Assembly: GCA_013376995.1 (NCBI GenBank)
Contig: JACAAZ010000007.1
Location: 62,001 to 126,000 of the forward strand
Source: Bacteroidota bacterium
GTDB taxonomy: Bacteria > Bacteroidota > Bacteroidia > Bacteroidales > UBA4417
DNA length: 64,000 bases
Reading direction: 5' to 3'
Part shown: piece by piece, positions 7,591 through 16,692 of the stretch
How the letters are laid out: each line of letters starts with the position of its first letter
Numbering within the stretch: position 1 is the first letter of the stretch
Program-made: the position numbers and the translations under genes
Notes under the pieces: model-generated
Database searches by the model: none
The model's input: only the letters and a program-made list of their open reading frames with translations
Told to the model about the DNA's origin: nothing

Positions 7591-10500
7591 ATGTACAAGT
7601 TTGTCCGGCACTTTAAATTTAAAATTTTATCCATTTTCTGGATCGTAATTTTTATTATTCAAATCCAGAATCAAGCCAGTTGTGAGGGGACAAAGCAACT
7701 GGAATCCATAGCTTTCCCGGATCATTCTTTTTGCCGCCTGGCCTTAACCCAGGATACAAGTGCCTACCGGATACCATTCGCTTTAACGAACTGCAGCGAA
7801 GAATATCGCTTAAATATTTTTATCGGAGATTTTACATCCGAGAAAATATACCTGGGTTTTGGATTGATTACTGATTATAGTAATGACTCGGTCTATTTCA
7901 GGGATGTTAAATTCCAGTTAAGGGATCCGCTTGGAAATATAGTACCTGGTTTTAGCCTGGCTACTGTTCCCTCTGATCCTTCTGAGCCAGGTTTCATAAC
8001 CTCACGGTCTGAAGCACTGCAAGGCCCGGATATAAATCATTCAAATCCGCAAGGTTATAGTCCTTTAGTTGTAACTCCTTCACTAAATGGGAATTATTAC
8101 ATAGAATTCGATATTCCGATCATGGAACCAAATAAGGCAAGAGTGTTTAAATTATTCGATATTACTGTTGCGAAAGATAATGTCCCGATCGAAGGAAGAT
8201 TATGGAGTAAAGCATGGCAACTCACAAGTTCAACTGTAACCGCGTCTGATAATGGTTCATTTTCGAAATTCTATATATATTCAAACGACAGTATTGTTGC
8301 AAGGTTTGATTGTAACGGGCTTGCAGGTGGAATCTGGTCAATTTACAGCAACCAATGGGGATGCTCAACCGTTGGTAATTGGAGTGAACGCCGACAGTCA
8401 ATAAAAGGGAATACTTCAGTAAAGCCTGAGTATAAAATTTTTATTAATGATCCTGATCAAATTAACTTCCCCACAGGCAGAATAGGTCAACTTAGCTCGT
8501 TCATGGTTTTGCCGGTTGACTGTGATACTGCAGTTACATTTATTTCAAATGTTAACAAGGCAGGGAATTTAGAAGTCAGGCTTGATCTTCCGCCCTTCAG
8601 CCCGGATTCTCCTGGACCGGAAGATGTTCAGTTAGGATACCCTGTAACTGCTGGTGAAAATATACTTTACCCTCCCTGGAATGGTAAAAATGCTCTTGGA
8701 ATGATTGTCCCCAATGGAACCCAGGTAATTGCAAGAGTGACCTTTCTAAACGGCCTTTCCAATATTCCCCTCTTTGATGTTGAAGATAACCCACATGGAT
8801 TTAAAGTCGATATTCAACGGCCTTTGCCGATTACTGGTTCAAGCAAACTCAAACTATATTGGGATGATACTCGCTTGCCTCAGAAAAATTTCCCAACTTC
8901 CAATACGGTTGATGGCTGCATTTATTCCGGTACTGATTCGGTTTCAGGATGCCATAATTGGTTAAAGGACAATGATCTGGGTAACAATAACACAATCAAC
9001 AGCTGGTGGTATTACACAACAGGAAATTCCATGGTTGTTCCAATTGTATTAAGACTCAAACCGGCATCCGGTTCAATAAATGGTGCGAATCACCTTTGCG
9101 AAGGCCAATCTTTTACATTTCGGACGAAAAACATTCCCTATGCAGACAAATATCAATGGCAAATAACCGGCCCTTCCTTCAATTATGAAACTGAAATCAG
9201 TGCACCAGATACAATTTTAACCTATCAGTTTGTTCAAGGAATGAAGGAGGGAATATACATCATATCAGTACTTGGCAAAAATTCAGAGTGTGGTGATGGG
9301 ATATCTGCAAGCTTTAGTACATACCTTCACTCAAATATACCCCCGATAATAAAAGGCAATATAAACGCCTGTAACTATACAACTGAGTCCTATCAAATAG
9401 ATGGGCCGATCAGTTCAGTTAATTGGAGTTTGATTAAAGGGGAAATTGTTGGGACCCCTTCAGGTAATAAGGTTACAATCCGGTGGCTTCAACCTGGAGT
9501 GGATACTATAAATGCAGACTTTTTAAATGATTATTGCGGGAATCAACATTCTCAGATACCAGTTTTGGTAGAGCCTTCCATTCGGGCAGATTTTGAAGCC
9601 TCAAAGGATTTCGTGAGTTGCCCGGGCGTTCCGATAACCTTTTCTGATGCATCCATTCCGGATGAAGGGAAAGCTGAACATAGATACTGGGATTGGGGTG
9701 ACGGTAGCCAGATAGTAATTGATGATTCAATAACCACTCATACTTACTCCAATACAGGATTGGTGAACATAACATTTAAAGTAGCCAATAGCTTGAATTG
9801 TATTAATGTTAAGGAGAAACAATTCAACATTATTCCCAATCCAGTGGCTGGCTTTGTTGCAAATAGGAATTGCTTGAACGAAAGAGTTGAGTTGAAGGAT
9901 CGATCTACAGGTGATTATATTTCTTCCTGGAAGTGGGATTTTGGTCAGGGAACTGCAATTCAGAATAGTATAAATTCTAAAAATGCTGAAGCCGTATTTA
10001 AGAATCTAGGAATATTTCCAATCCAACTAAAAGTTGAAAACTTATTCGGATGTGCTGATTCAATATCTCGGTCAATTATAATTCATAAGCTTCCGACCGC
10101 TTTGTTTGATAACTCAATACCATGTAGGGAAGCCAAAATTATTTTGACTGATAGGAGTACAGCTGCGGATACTACTCTTGCTTTATATAACTGGTGGACG
10201 GAGGGAGATACGCCTGGATTATTGGCTGAAAGTGGAAACTCAGTCATTCTGAAAGTTGAGGATACAGGTCCTCACCTGGTTTACCATGAAGTAATTGATA
10301 ATTTTGGATGCTCTGATACCATATCGAAGGAAATTATAGTAAATGATCATCCCGATAGTAAATTCACAATTCAAAAGGACATAGGAAACATTCCGGGATT
10401 AATTAAATTCAATAATGAGAGTATTGGAGCAGTATCATATTATTGGGATTTTGGGGATGGGAGATCAAGTACAGATGAAGAACCGCAAATAAAATATAAC

Positions 10501-10872
10501 ATACAGGGTGCCTATACAATCAGATTGGTTGGAGTGAATCTGGATATGTGCACCGATACCGCAATGATGAATTACTATTACATACCGGGTTTCTGGATTC
10601 CCAATGCATTTACCCCTGATTTTGACGGATTGAACGATGTATTCCGGCCTGTAACAGACCGGGTTGTATTTTCAAGTTATACCATGCGGATTTTTAATAA
10701 ATGGGGCGGTTTAGTATTTGAAAGTGAAGATCCCAAAACAGGCTGGGATGGGACATTCAAGGGTGAACCATGTCCTTTAGGTGAATACTGGTATATTATT
10801 GAATTCAATGGTTCTGAAGCTGAAGGGTCAGATAACTTTAAGTTAAAAGGGTTTATAAATTTAATCCGATAG
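7591..10872 (+). CDS. large secreted PKD-repeat protein with T9SS type B (gliding-motility-associated) C-terminal domain
   Basis: 1093 residues. A hydrophobic N-terminal signal segment (KILSIFWIVIFIIQIQ) precedes a mature protein that is almost entirely beta-structured. PKD domains are recognisable by their signature: YWDWGDG near 699, WKWDFGQG near 781 and YYWDFGDG near 951. A fourth, degenerate unit lies near 860. The last ~90 residues start with WIPNAFTPDFDGLNDVF (about 1002) and contain IFNKWGGLVFES and GWDGTFKG, the classic gliding-motility-associated C-terminal (type B) sorting domain. It is therefore a cell-surface T9SS substrate, probably adhesive or structural. The middle region (about 30-500) has no family I can name. 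Confidence 0.9.
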   Translation: MYKFVRHFKFKILSIFWIVIFIIQIQNQASCEGTKQLESIAFPDHSFCRLALTQDTSAYRIPFALTNCSEEYRLNIFIGDFTSEKIYLGFGLITDYSNDSVYFRDVKFQLRDPLGNIVPGFSLATVPSDPSEPGFITSRSEALQGPDINHSNPQGYSPLVVTPSLNGNYYIEFDIPIMEPNKARVFKLFDITVAKDNVPIEGRLWSKAWQLTSSTVTASDNGSFSKFYIYSNDSIVARFDCNGLAGGIWSIYSNQWGCSTVGNWSERRQSIKGNTSVKPEYKIFINDPDQINFPTGRIGQLSSFMVLPVDCDTAVTFISNVNKAGNLEVRLDLPPFSPDSPGPEDVQLGYPVTAGENILYPPWNGKNALGMIVPNGTQVIARVTFLNGLSNIPLFDVEDNPHGFKVDIQRPLPITGSSKLKLYWDDTRLPQKNFPTSNTVDGCIYSGTDSVSGCHNWLKDNDLGNNNTINSWWYYTTGNSMVVPIVLRLKPASGSINGANHLCEGQSFTFRTKNIPYADKYQWQITGPSFNYETEISAPDTILTYQFVQGMKEGIYIISVLGKNSECGDGISASFSTYLHSNIPPIIKGNINACNYTTESYQIDGPISSVNWSLIKGEIVGTPSGNKVTIRWLQPGVDTINADFLNDYCGNQHSQIPVLVEPSIRADFEASKDFVSCPGVPITFSDASIPDEGKAEHRYWDWGDGSQIVIDDSITTHTYSNTGLVNITFKVANSLNCINVKEKQFNIIPNPVAGFVANRNCLNERVELKDRSTGDYISSWKWDFGQGTAIQNSINSKNAEAVFKNLGIFPIQLKVENLFGCADSISRSIIIHKLPTALFDNSIPCREAKIILTDRSTAADTTLALYNWWTEGDTPGLLAESGNSVILKVEDTGPHLVYHEVIDNFGCSDTISKEIIVNDHPDSKFTIQKDIGNIPGLIKFNNESIGAVSYYWDFGDGRSSTDEEPQIKYNIQGAYTIRLVGVNLDMCTDTAMMNYYYIPGFWIPNAFTPDFDGLNDVFRPVTDRVVFSSYTMRIFNKWGGLVFESEDPKTGWDGTFKGEPCPLGEYWYIIEFNGSEAEGSDNFKLKGFINLIR

Positions 10873-10985
10873 TTCCGGCAATAAGGTTCATTCCCCGTCC
10901 TCCAAAGATCAAGGTGACAGCTTTACCGGCTAAAACACTTTATGCAGAAAAAAATTGCAGTATCTTAGTAAATTAAAACTGAGTT

Positions 10986-12095
10986 ATGGCTTCACAGGAA
11001 AGGCTTTCTTCTCTTGATGCCCTGCGTGGGCTTACAATCATTGGAATGATTATAGTCAATAATCCAGGTTCATGGACGGCAGCTTATCCACCTCTGTGCC
11101 ATTCAGAATGGATGGGATGTACTCCAACCGACCTTGTTTTCCCGTTTTTTTTGTTTATAATGGGTTTTTCTCTTTTTTTATCTACCCAGCACAGGATAAT
11201 GCGAGGAGATTCAAAAAGCACGCTTTTCTGGCATGTTTTAAAAAGGTCTGCACTGATTTTTTTGATCGGACTCATCCTCAATGCGTTTCCATTCAATAAT
11301 ATTTCAAATCTGAGGGTACTCGGAGTCTTGCAAAGGATAGCTATAGTGAACTTTGCTTGCGGACTGTTTTTAATCTATTCAACTCGCAAGACAAGAATAT
11401 ATTCTGGATTAATAATCCTAATCATTTACTGGGTATTAATGTGCTTTGTCCCATCTCCGTTGACAGGTTATCCTACGCTCGCATATGAAACAAATTGGGC
11501 TGCATGGCTAGATCAGAATATTCTTGGAAGACACATCTGGGAGTATATGCCTAAGATGGATCCGGAGGGTATTCTCAGTACTTTTCCAGCAATGGTAACA
11601 GGTTTACTTGGGATTGAGATTGCCTTTCTTTTTACTAAACAATCTGATCAGCGAGAGAAGACTATCTTGCTGCTATTAATTGGTTTCATTCTCACTGTTA
11701 CTGGTCTTGCCTGGGGAACTGTTTTCCCGCTTATTAAAAAGCTTTGGACCAGCTCTTATGTGCTATATACTGCAGGACTTGCATCAATGACCTTAGGTGC
11801 ATTCTATTGGCTAATTGATCATTACAAGAAGGAAAAGTCTGTTTGGCTTTTAACTGCCTTTGGTAAAAATCCATTAGTACTTTATGTCGGTTCAGAATTG
11901 TTAATAATGATTGTATGGCAATTCCATGTTTTTGGCGCAGCCAGGCTAAGTTTGAATGATTGGTTTTTTCAATTTCTTGTAGATGTGGGTGCTAGTCCAA
12001 TGAATGCTTCTTTGGCATGGGCTATTTTATATTTATCAATCTGGGCTGTTGTAGCTATTATTCTGTTTAAACGTAAGATCATAGTTAAACTCTAA
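10986..12095 (+). CDS. HGSNAT-like membrane acyltransferase (COG4299/DUF5009 family)
   Basis: 369 residues with about ten membrane helices. It opens with the family signature RLSSLDALRGLTIIGMIIVN, followed by a conserved luminal/periplasmic loop with LCHSEWMGCTPTDLVFPFF. The His in that loop corresponds to the region of the active-site His in heparan-alpha-glucosaminide N-acetyltransferase (known family feature, mapping inferred). Bacterial members are thought to acetylate amino-sugars or other glycans across the inner membrane using cytosolic acetyl-CoA. The substrate is unknown. It stands alone between the PKD protein and the hybrid kinase and is followed by an inverted repeat. Confidence 0.8.
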   Translation: MASQERLSSLDALRGLTIIGMIIVNNPGSWTAAYPPLCHSEWMGCTPTDLVFPFFLFIMGFSLFLSTQHRIMRGDSKSTLFWHVLKRSALIFLIGLILNAFPFNNISNLRVLGVLQRIAIVNFACGLFLIYSTRKTRIYSGLIILIIYWVLMCFVPSPLTGYPTLAYETNWAAWLDQNILGRHIWEYMPKMDPEGILSTFPAMVTGLLGIEIAFLFTKQSDQREKTILLLLIGFILTVTGLAWGTVFPLIKKLWTSSYVLYTAGLASMTLGAFYWLIDHYKKEKSVWLLTAFGKNPLVLYVGSELLIMIVWQFHVFGAARLSLNDWFFQFLVDVGASPMNASLAWAILYLSIWAVVAIILFKRKIIVKL

Positions 12096-12152
12096 ATTCT
12101 TACAATTCATCCTCATTCTTCTTCGTATTTATTCTCATTTGGAATTGTTTAG

Positions 12153-12178
12153 AGTTCAGATACCTATATTTCTGAACT
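12153..12178. terminator. inverted repeat (8-bp arms), possible terminator
   Basis: Perfect arms AGTTCAGA and TCTGAACT flank a 10-nt loop. It lies 58 bp after the acyltransferase stop and 72 bp before the hybrid kinase start. The downstream sequence is only moderately T-rich, so it could instead be an operator for the kinase gene. Confidence 0.4.
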
Positions 12179-12249
12179 TGTTGATTTTAATATAACTTTT
12201 TCACTCTTCAGTTATTAATTATTACCAAAATCTAAACTATTTTCTTTTT

Positions 12250-15200
12250 ATGGAATCTGAATTGAAGATTTTATTAGTCGAGGATGAATTAACTGACGCT
12301 GAATTAATCAAACGTGAGTTGAGGCGAAATGGGATGGTATTCAGCGACATGGTTGTTGATTCTGAACAGGATTTTATTGCTGCAATTCATTCTTTTCAGC
12401 CTGATATTATACTTTCCGATTATTCCTTGCCTGAGTTTGACGGTATGCTGGCTCTTTCAATACAGCAGGAAATAGCTCCTTTAACACCTTTTGTACTAGT
12501 CACAGGGTCAGTTAATGAGGAAACAGCTGTTGAATGTATGAAAGCTGGTGCTGATGACTACGTGATCAAGCAGAATTTAAGACGGTTAAGTGGCGCAATT
12601 CAAGCGGCTATCGAGAAAAAGAAACTGATAGCTGAAAAAAAGGAGGCTGAGTCCTCTTTGCGAAAGAGTGAAGAAAGATATAGATCGCTTTTTGAAAACT
12701 CAGCCATTCCCATATTTGAGGAAGATTTTTCAGAAGTCAAGTCCTTATTTGATGAGTTGCGGAATAATGGAGTCACTAATTTTAGATCCTATTTTGATAG
12801 CCACCCCGAAGATATAGTTAAGTGTACAACACTTGTAAAGATTACTAATGTTAACACTGAAAGTTTAGGTTTTTTTCAGGCTACATCGAAGCAAGAGCTG
12901 ATAGATGATTTTTCGGCTTGTTTCATGGATGAGTCTTGGCCAATTTTCAAGGAAGAGATCATTAGTCTGGCTGAAGGAAACCAATATTTTGAGACAGAAA
13001 TACAGGTTGCTACGTTCAGGTGGGAACACCGCCATTTCTTGTTAAGACTATCAGTCAGACCCGACTGTTCAGTTACGCTGAAGCAAGTATTGGTTTCTTT
13101 TGTTGATATCACTGCAAGAAAGCAGGCTGAAGCAGCTTTAGCTCAAAGTGAAGAATTATTCCGAACGGCGTTTGAAAATGCAACAGTAGGAGTATGCCTG
13201 GTTAGTTCAAGCGGGGGATTTCTGAGCGTTAACCATGCTTTGTGCAATATGCTTGGATATTCAAAGGAAGAACTGTTGGCACTTACGCTTAACGATATTA
13301 CATTAAAGGATGATGATGCTATAGGTCGTGAAGAAATGCAGAAGATGCTTGAAAAAGAATTGAGCATGGCGACTTATGAGAAAAGGCATTTGCATAAGGA
13401 TGGATCAATCAGGTGGTCAAATGTTTCAATGGGTATTGTCCATGATTCAAACAGGAGAATAGAATATTTTGTCACTTATATTGAAGATATCTCAGAGCGA
13501 AAGTTAGCTGAATTAACCATTCGGAAGAGTGCTGATTTATATTGTGCTTTGACAGAAAACATGAAAGATGTAATATGGATACTTGATCCAGAAACACTTA
13601 AGCTTTTGTATATCAGTCCATCAGTTGAAAAAATGGTGGGTTTTAAGGTTGAAGAAATCTTGACATTTCCGATTGAAAGATTGGTTGCACCTGATTATCG
13701 GGAAAAGCTGATAAAGGATTTGAAAAAGATTATTAATGATAGTACATCAGGCACCGAACCTGCTGGGAGATATCACACCCAAATTGTAAAACAACCTTGC
13801 AGGGATGGAGGTTTTATTTGGGCTGAGATTACCGCTTATTCATTTCTGAATCCTGAAACCCGGAAAATGGAACTGCGTGGTGTACACAGGGATGTAACTG
13901 AGCGAAGAAATGCTGAAGAGTTAATGCGAAAAAGTGAAGAAAAATTCAGGTTGTTGTTTGAGTTTGCAGCTGATCCAATTCAACTTTTGGATGAAAATCT
14001 CCATTTTGTTGATTGTAATGAATCAACAGTTAGTATTCTAGGGGCAAGAGATAAATCTCAAGTACTTTCAGCATTACCTTACGAAATATCACCTGAATAT
14101 CAGCCAGATGGGCGACTGTCAGAAGAGAAGGCTGAAGATATTGTTAAAAATGCTTTCAAGAATGGCGCTTTCCAGTTCGAATGGGTGCATAAGAGATTTG
14201 ATGGGACATTAGTGACTGTTGATATTAACTTATCAAAAGTTTCAATTGAAGATAAAAGCTTGCTGCTCGTTCATATGCGTGATCTTACTTCACGGAAGAT
14301 TATGGAAGAAGAACTGCAGAAAAGTGAAGAAAAGTTCAGATTACTTGCTGTAAATTCATCAGACGTGATTTGGACTATGGATATTGATGGGCGTAATACA
14401 TATATTAGTCCTTCTGTTGAAAGATTGCGGGGTTATACCCCTGAAGAGGCTATTTCAATGATGGAAAGTGAGTCATTGACGCCTTCATCAGTTCAGCTTG
14501 CTACCTTATGGCAAGAAAAAGCGAAAGAAAAAATTTTTGCAGGGGAGAAATTCGACAGTTATAATCTTATACTTGAACAACCTTGTAAAGATAATTCAAC
14601 AGTTTGGGTTGAAGTTACTGTGAGTGGAATTTATGATAAGTTCGGGAAATTTATCAGTTTTCTAGGTGTTTCAAGGGATATAACCGAAAGGAAAAAGGCT
14701 GAAGATGCTCTGCGTGAAAGTGAAGAAAAGTTCAGGTTATTAGCTACAAATTCAACTGATGTTATTTGGACAATGGATCTAATGGGGAATTACATTTATG
14801 TTTCCCCATCAGTAGAAAAATTAAGAGGATTTACCGCAGAGGAGGTATTGCAGCAGGGGATAAATGGTTCATTAACTGAAAGATCACTTCCTGATGCTTT
14901 GAAGACTTTTAAAGAATCTTACGATCAAATTATTTCTGGCAAGAAGCTGGGAAGTCAAAATTTCATTTTTGAACAGACCTGTAAGGATGGTACCTCAGTT
15001 TGGACTGAAATTACGATGAGTGGAATTTGGGATGAAGATGATAAATTTGTTAGTTACCTTGGAGTGACCAGAGACATTACACAGCGGAAGAAAGCTGAGG
15101 AATTATTACAGGAGAAGCAATTCTGGTTAACAGAATCACAAAGGGTTGGCAAAATTGGTTCCTATAGTCTTGATATTGTCAAGAATGCTTGGTATTCATC

Positions 15201-16647
15201 TGAAGTATTGGATGAGATTCATGGGATAGATCCGGCTTCAAATAAAACACTTGATACATGGCTTTCACTGATTGATCCAAGTCATCAGGATATGATGAAG
15301 AAATACCTCCTTGAGGAAGTAATAGGTCAAAAGAATCCATTTAATAAGGAGTATAAAATTCGCAGAGTAAGCGATGAGAAGGAACGATGGTTATGGGGCT
15401 TGGGAGAGCTTATATTTAATGATTTTGGTGTTCCTGTTAAAATGATTGGGACAATTCAAGATATTACCGATCGCAAGTTATCAGAAGGTGCCTTGATTAT
15501 GGCAAAAGAGAAAGCTGAAGAAAATGATAGGCTAAAGACAGCTTTTCTCAATAATATTTCTCATGAAATTAGGACACCAATGAATGCTATTGTTGGCTTT
15601 TCAGGTTTTTTAAATGAACCAAATCTTCAGCCAGACAAGCGGAAATATTTTACAGAGATCATTTGTAATGCAAGCAACCAATTATTATCCATTATATCTG
15701 ATATAATTAACATTGCAACTATTGAAACTGGCCAGGAATATTTAAATAGGAGTAAGTTTAGTGTTAATAAGGTGCTTAATGATATATGTAAGCAGTTTGA
15801 GTTAAAGGCTAATAATCAAATGCTTCAATTGCGGTGCTTCACACCTTTGCCTGAATATGAAGCAAAACTGGATACTGACGAGACTAAGTTTGTTCAGGTA
15901 ATATCTAACCTGATAGGAAATGCTCTAAAATTTACAAAACAAGGAGCGGTAGAGTTCGGGTATACTGTTAAGAATCAATTTCTTGAATTTTATGTCAAAG
16001 ACAGCGGGATTGGGATTCCGGAGAATATGCATAAGGAGATTTTTGAGAGGTTTAGGCAGGCTGACAGCACAATTGCTCGTCAATATGGTGGGACAGGTTT
16101 AGGGCTTTCTATTTCAAAGGCTTATGTTGAGTTGATGGGAGGTGAAATATGGCTGGAATCGAAACCAGGGATTGGATCAACTTTCTATTTCAATCTTCCT
16201 TTCGAGATTGCTCGCAATGGTAATTCTCGAAAAGGTGGGTCTGAGCTAATGCAGAATATTGAAACTGGCTCAACTAGAAAGATTCTAGTAGCAGAAGATG
16301 AGGATTTTAACTTTATGTTACTGGAACAGATATTATCTGGTAGGAATATTTCCCTTATAAGGGTTAATAATGGAGCGGAGGCTGTAATGGCTTGTAAGTC
16401 CAATTTAGACATCGATCTGGTTATAATGGATGTGAAGATGCCTGTAATGGATGGGTATGAGGCAACGCGATTAATCAAACAAGACAGGCCAGGTTTGCCT
16501 ATTATTATTCAGACAGCATATGCAAGGGAATCGGATAGAATAAAGGCGATGGAATGCGGATGTAATGAATATGTCTCAAAACCAATTGTAGTATCGGAAT
16601 TCTTGAATATGTTGGATCTGTTGATGACAAGAGAGGTTGTTCATTGA
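12250..16647 (+). CDS. hybrid sensor histidine kinase: REC - about seven PAS - HisKA - HATPase - REC
   Basis: 1465 residues, no membrane helix, so a cytoplasmic sensor. Residues 5-125 form a receiver with Asp57 and Lys107. PAS-type sensors then run from about 145 to 1080, most introduced by a KSEE(K/L)FR-like linker and ended by a DIT-R-K motif. The PAS units starting near 693 and 824 are close copies (DVIWTMD, SPSVE-LRG), showing recent internal duplication. HisKA follows with His1105 in SHEIRTPMN, then an HATPase domain with N-box, DSGIGIP and GGTGLGLSI. A C-terminal receiver has Asp1394 in IMDVKMPVMDG. Phosphorelay through His1105 to Asp1394 is expected. No output regulator lies next to it, and the signal is unknown. 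Confidence 0.93.
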   Translation: MESELKILLVEDELTDAELIKRELRRNGMVFSDMVVDSEQDFIAAIHSFQPDIILSDYSLPEFDGMLALSIQQEIAPLTPFVLVTGSVNEETAVECMKAGADDYVIKQNLRRLSGAIQAAIEKKKLIAEKKEAESSLRKSEERYRSLFENSAIPIFEEDFSEVKSLFDELRNNGVTNFRSYFDSHPEDIVKCTTLVKITNVNTESLGFFQATSKQELIDDFSACFMDESWPIFKEEIISLAEGNQYFETEIQVATFRWEHRHFLLRLSVRPDCSVTLKQVLVSFVDITARKQAEAALAQSEELFRTAFENATVGVCLVSSSGGFLSVNHALCNMLGYSKEELLALTLNDITLKDDDAIGREEMQKMLEKELSMATYEKRHLHKDGSIRWSNVSMGIVHDSNRRIEYFVTYIEDISERKLAELTIRKSADLYCALTENMKDVIWILDPETLKLLYISPSVEKMVGFKVEEILTFPIERLVAPDYREKLIKDLKKIINDSTSGTEPAGRYHTQIVKQPCRDGGFIWAEITAYSFLNPETRKMELRGVHRDVTERRNAEELMRKSEEKFRLLFEFAADPIQLLDENLHFVDCNESTVSILGARDKSQVLSALPYEISPEYQPDGRLSEEKAEDIVKNAFKNGAFQFEWVHKRFDGTLVTVDINLSKVSIEDKSLLLVHMRDLTSRKIMEEELQKSEEKFRLLAVNSSDVIWTMDIDGRNTYISPSVERLRGYTPEEAISMMESESLTPSSVQLATLWQEKAKEKIFAGEKFDSYNLILEQPCKDNSTVWVEVTVSGIYDKFGKFISFLGVSRDITERKKAEDALRESEEKFRLLATNSTDVIWTMDLMGNYIYVSPSVEKLRGFTAEEVLQQGINGSLTERSLPDALKTFKESYDQIISGKKLGSQNFIFEQTCKDGTSVWTEITMSGIWDEDDKFVSYLGVTRDITQRKKAEELLQEKQFWLTESQRVGKIGSYSLDIVKNAWYSSEVLDEIHGIDPASNKTLDTWLSLIDPSHQDMMKKYLLEEVIGQKNPFNKEYKIRRVSDEKERWLWGLGELIFNDFGVPVKMIGTIQDITDRKLSEGALIMAKEKAEENDRLKTAFLNNISHEIRTPMNAIVGFSGFLNEPNLQPDKRKYFTEIICNASNQLLSIISDIINIATIETGQEYLNRSKFSVNKVLNDICKQFELKANNQMLQLRCFTPLPEYEAKLDTDETKFVQVISNLIGNALKFTKQGAVEFGYTVKNQFLEFYVKDSGIGIPENMHKEIFERFRQADSTIARQYGGTGLGLSISKAYVELMGGEIWLESKPGIGSTFYFNLPFEIARNGNSRKGGSELMQNIETGSTRKILVAEDEDFNFMLLEQILSGRNISLIRVNNGAEAVMACKSNLDIDLVIMDVKMPVMDGYEATRLIKQDRPGLPIIIQTAYARESDRIKAMECGCNEYVSKPIVVSEFLNMLDLLMTREVVH

Positions 16648-16692
16648 ATTTATACAAAAGAATGAGATTCATGAAGAAATTAGGTGCTGTAA

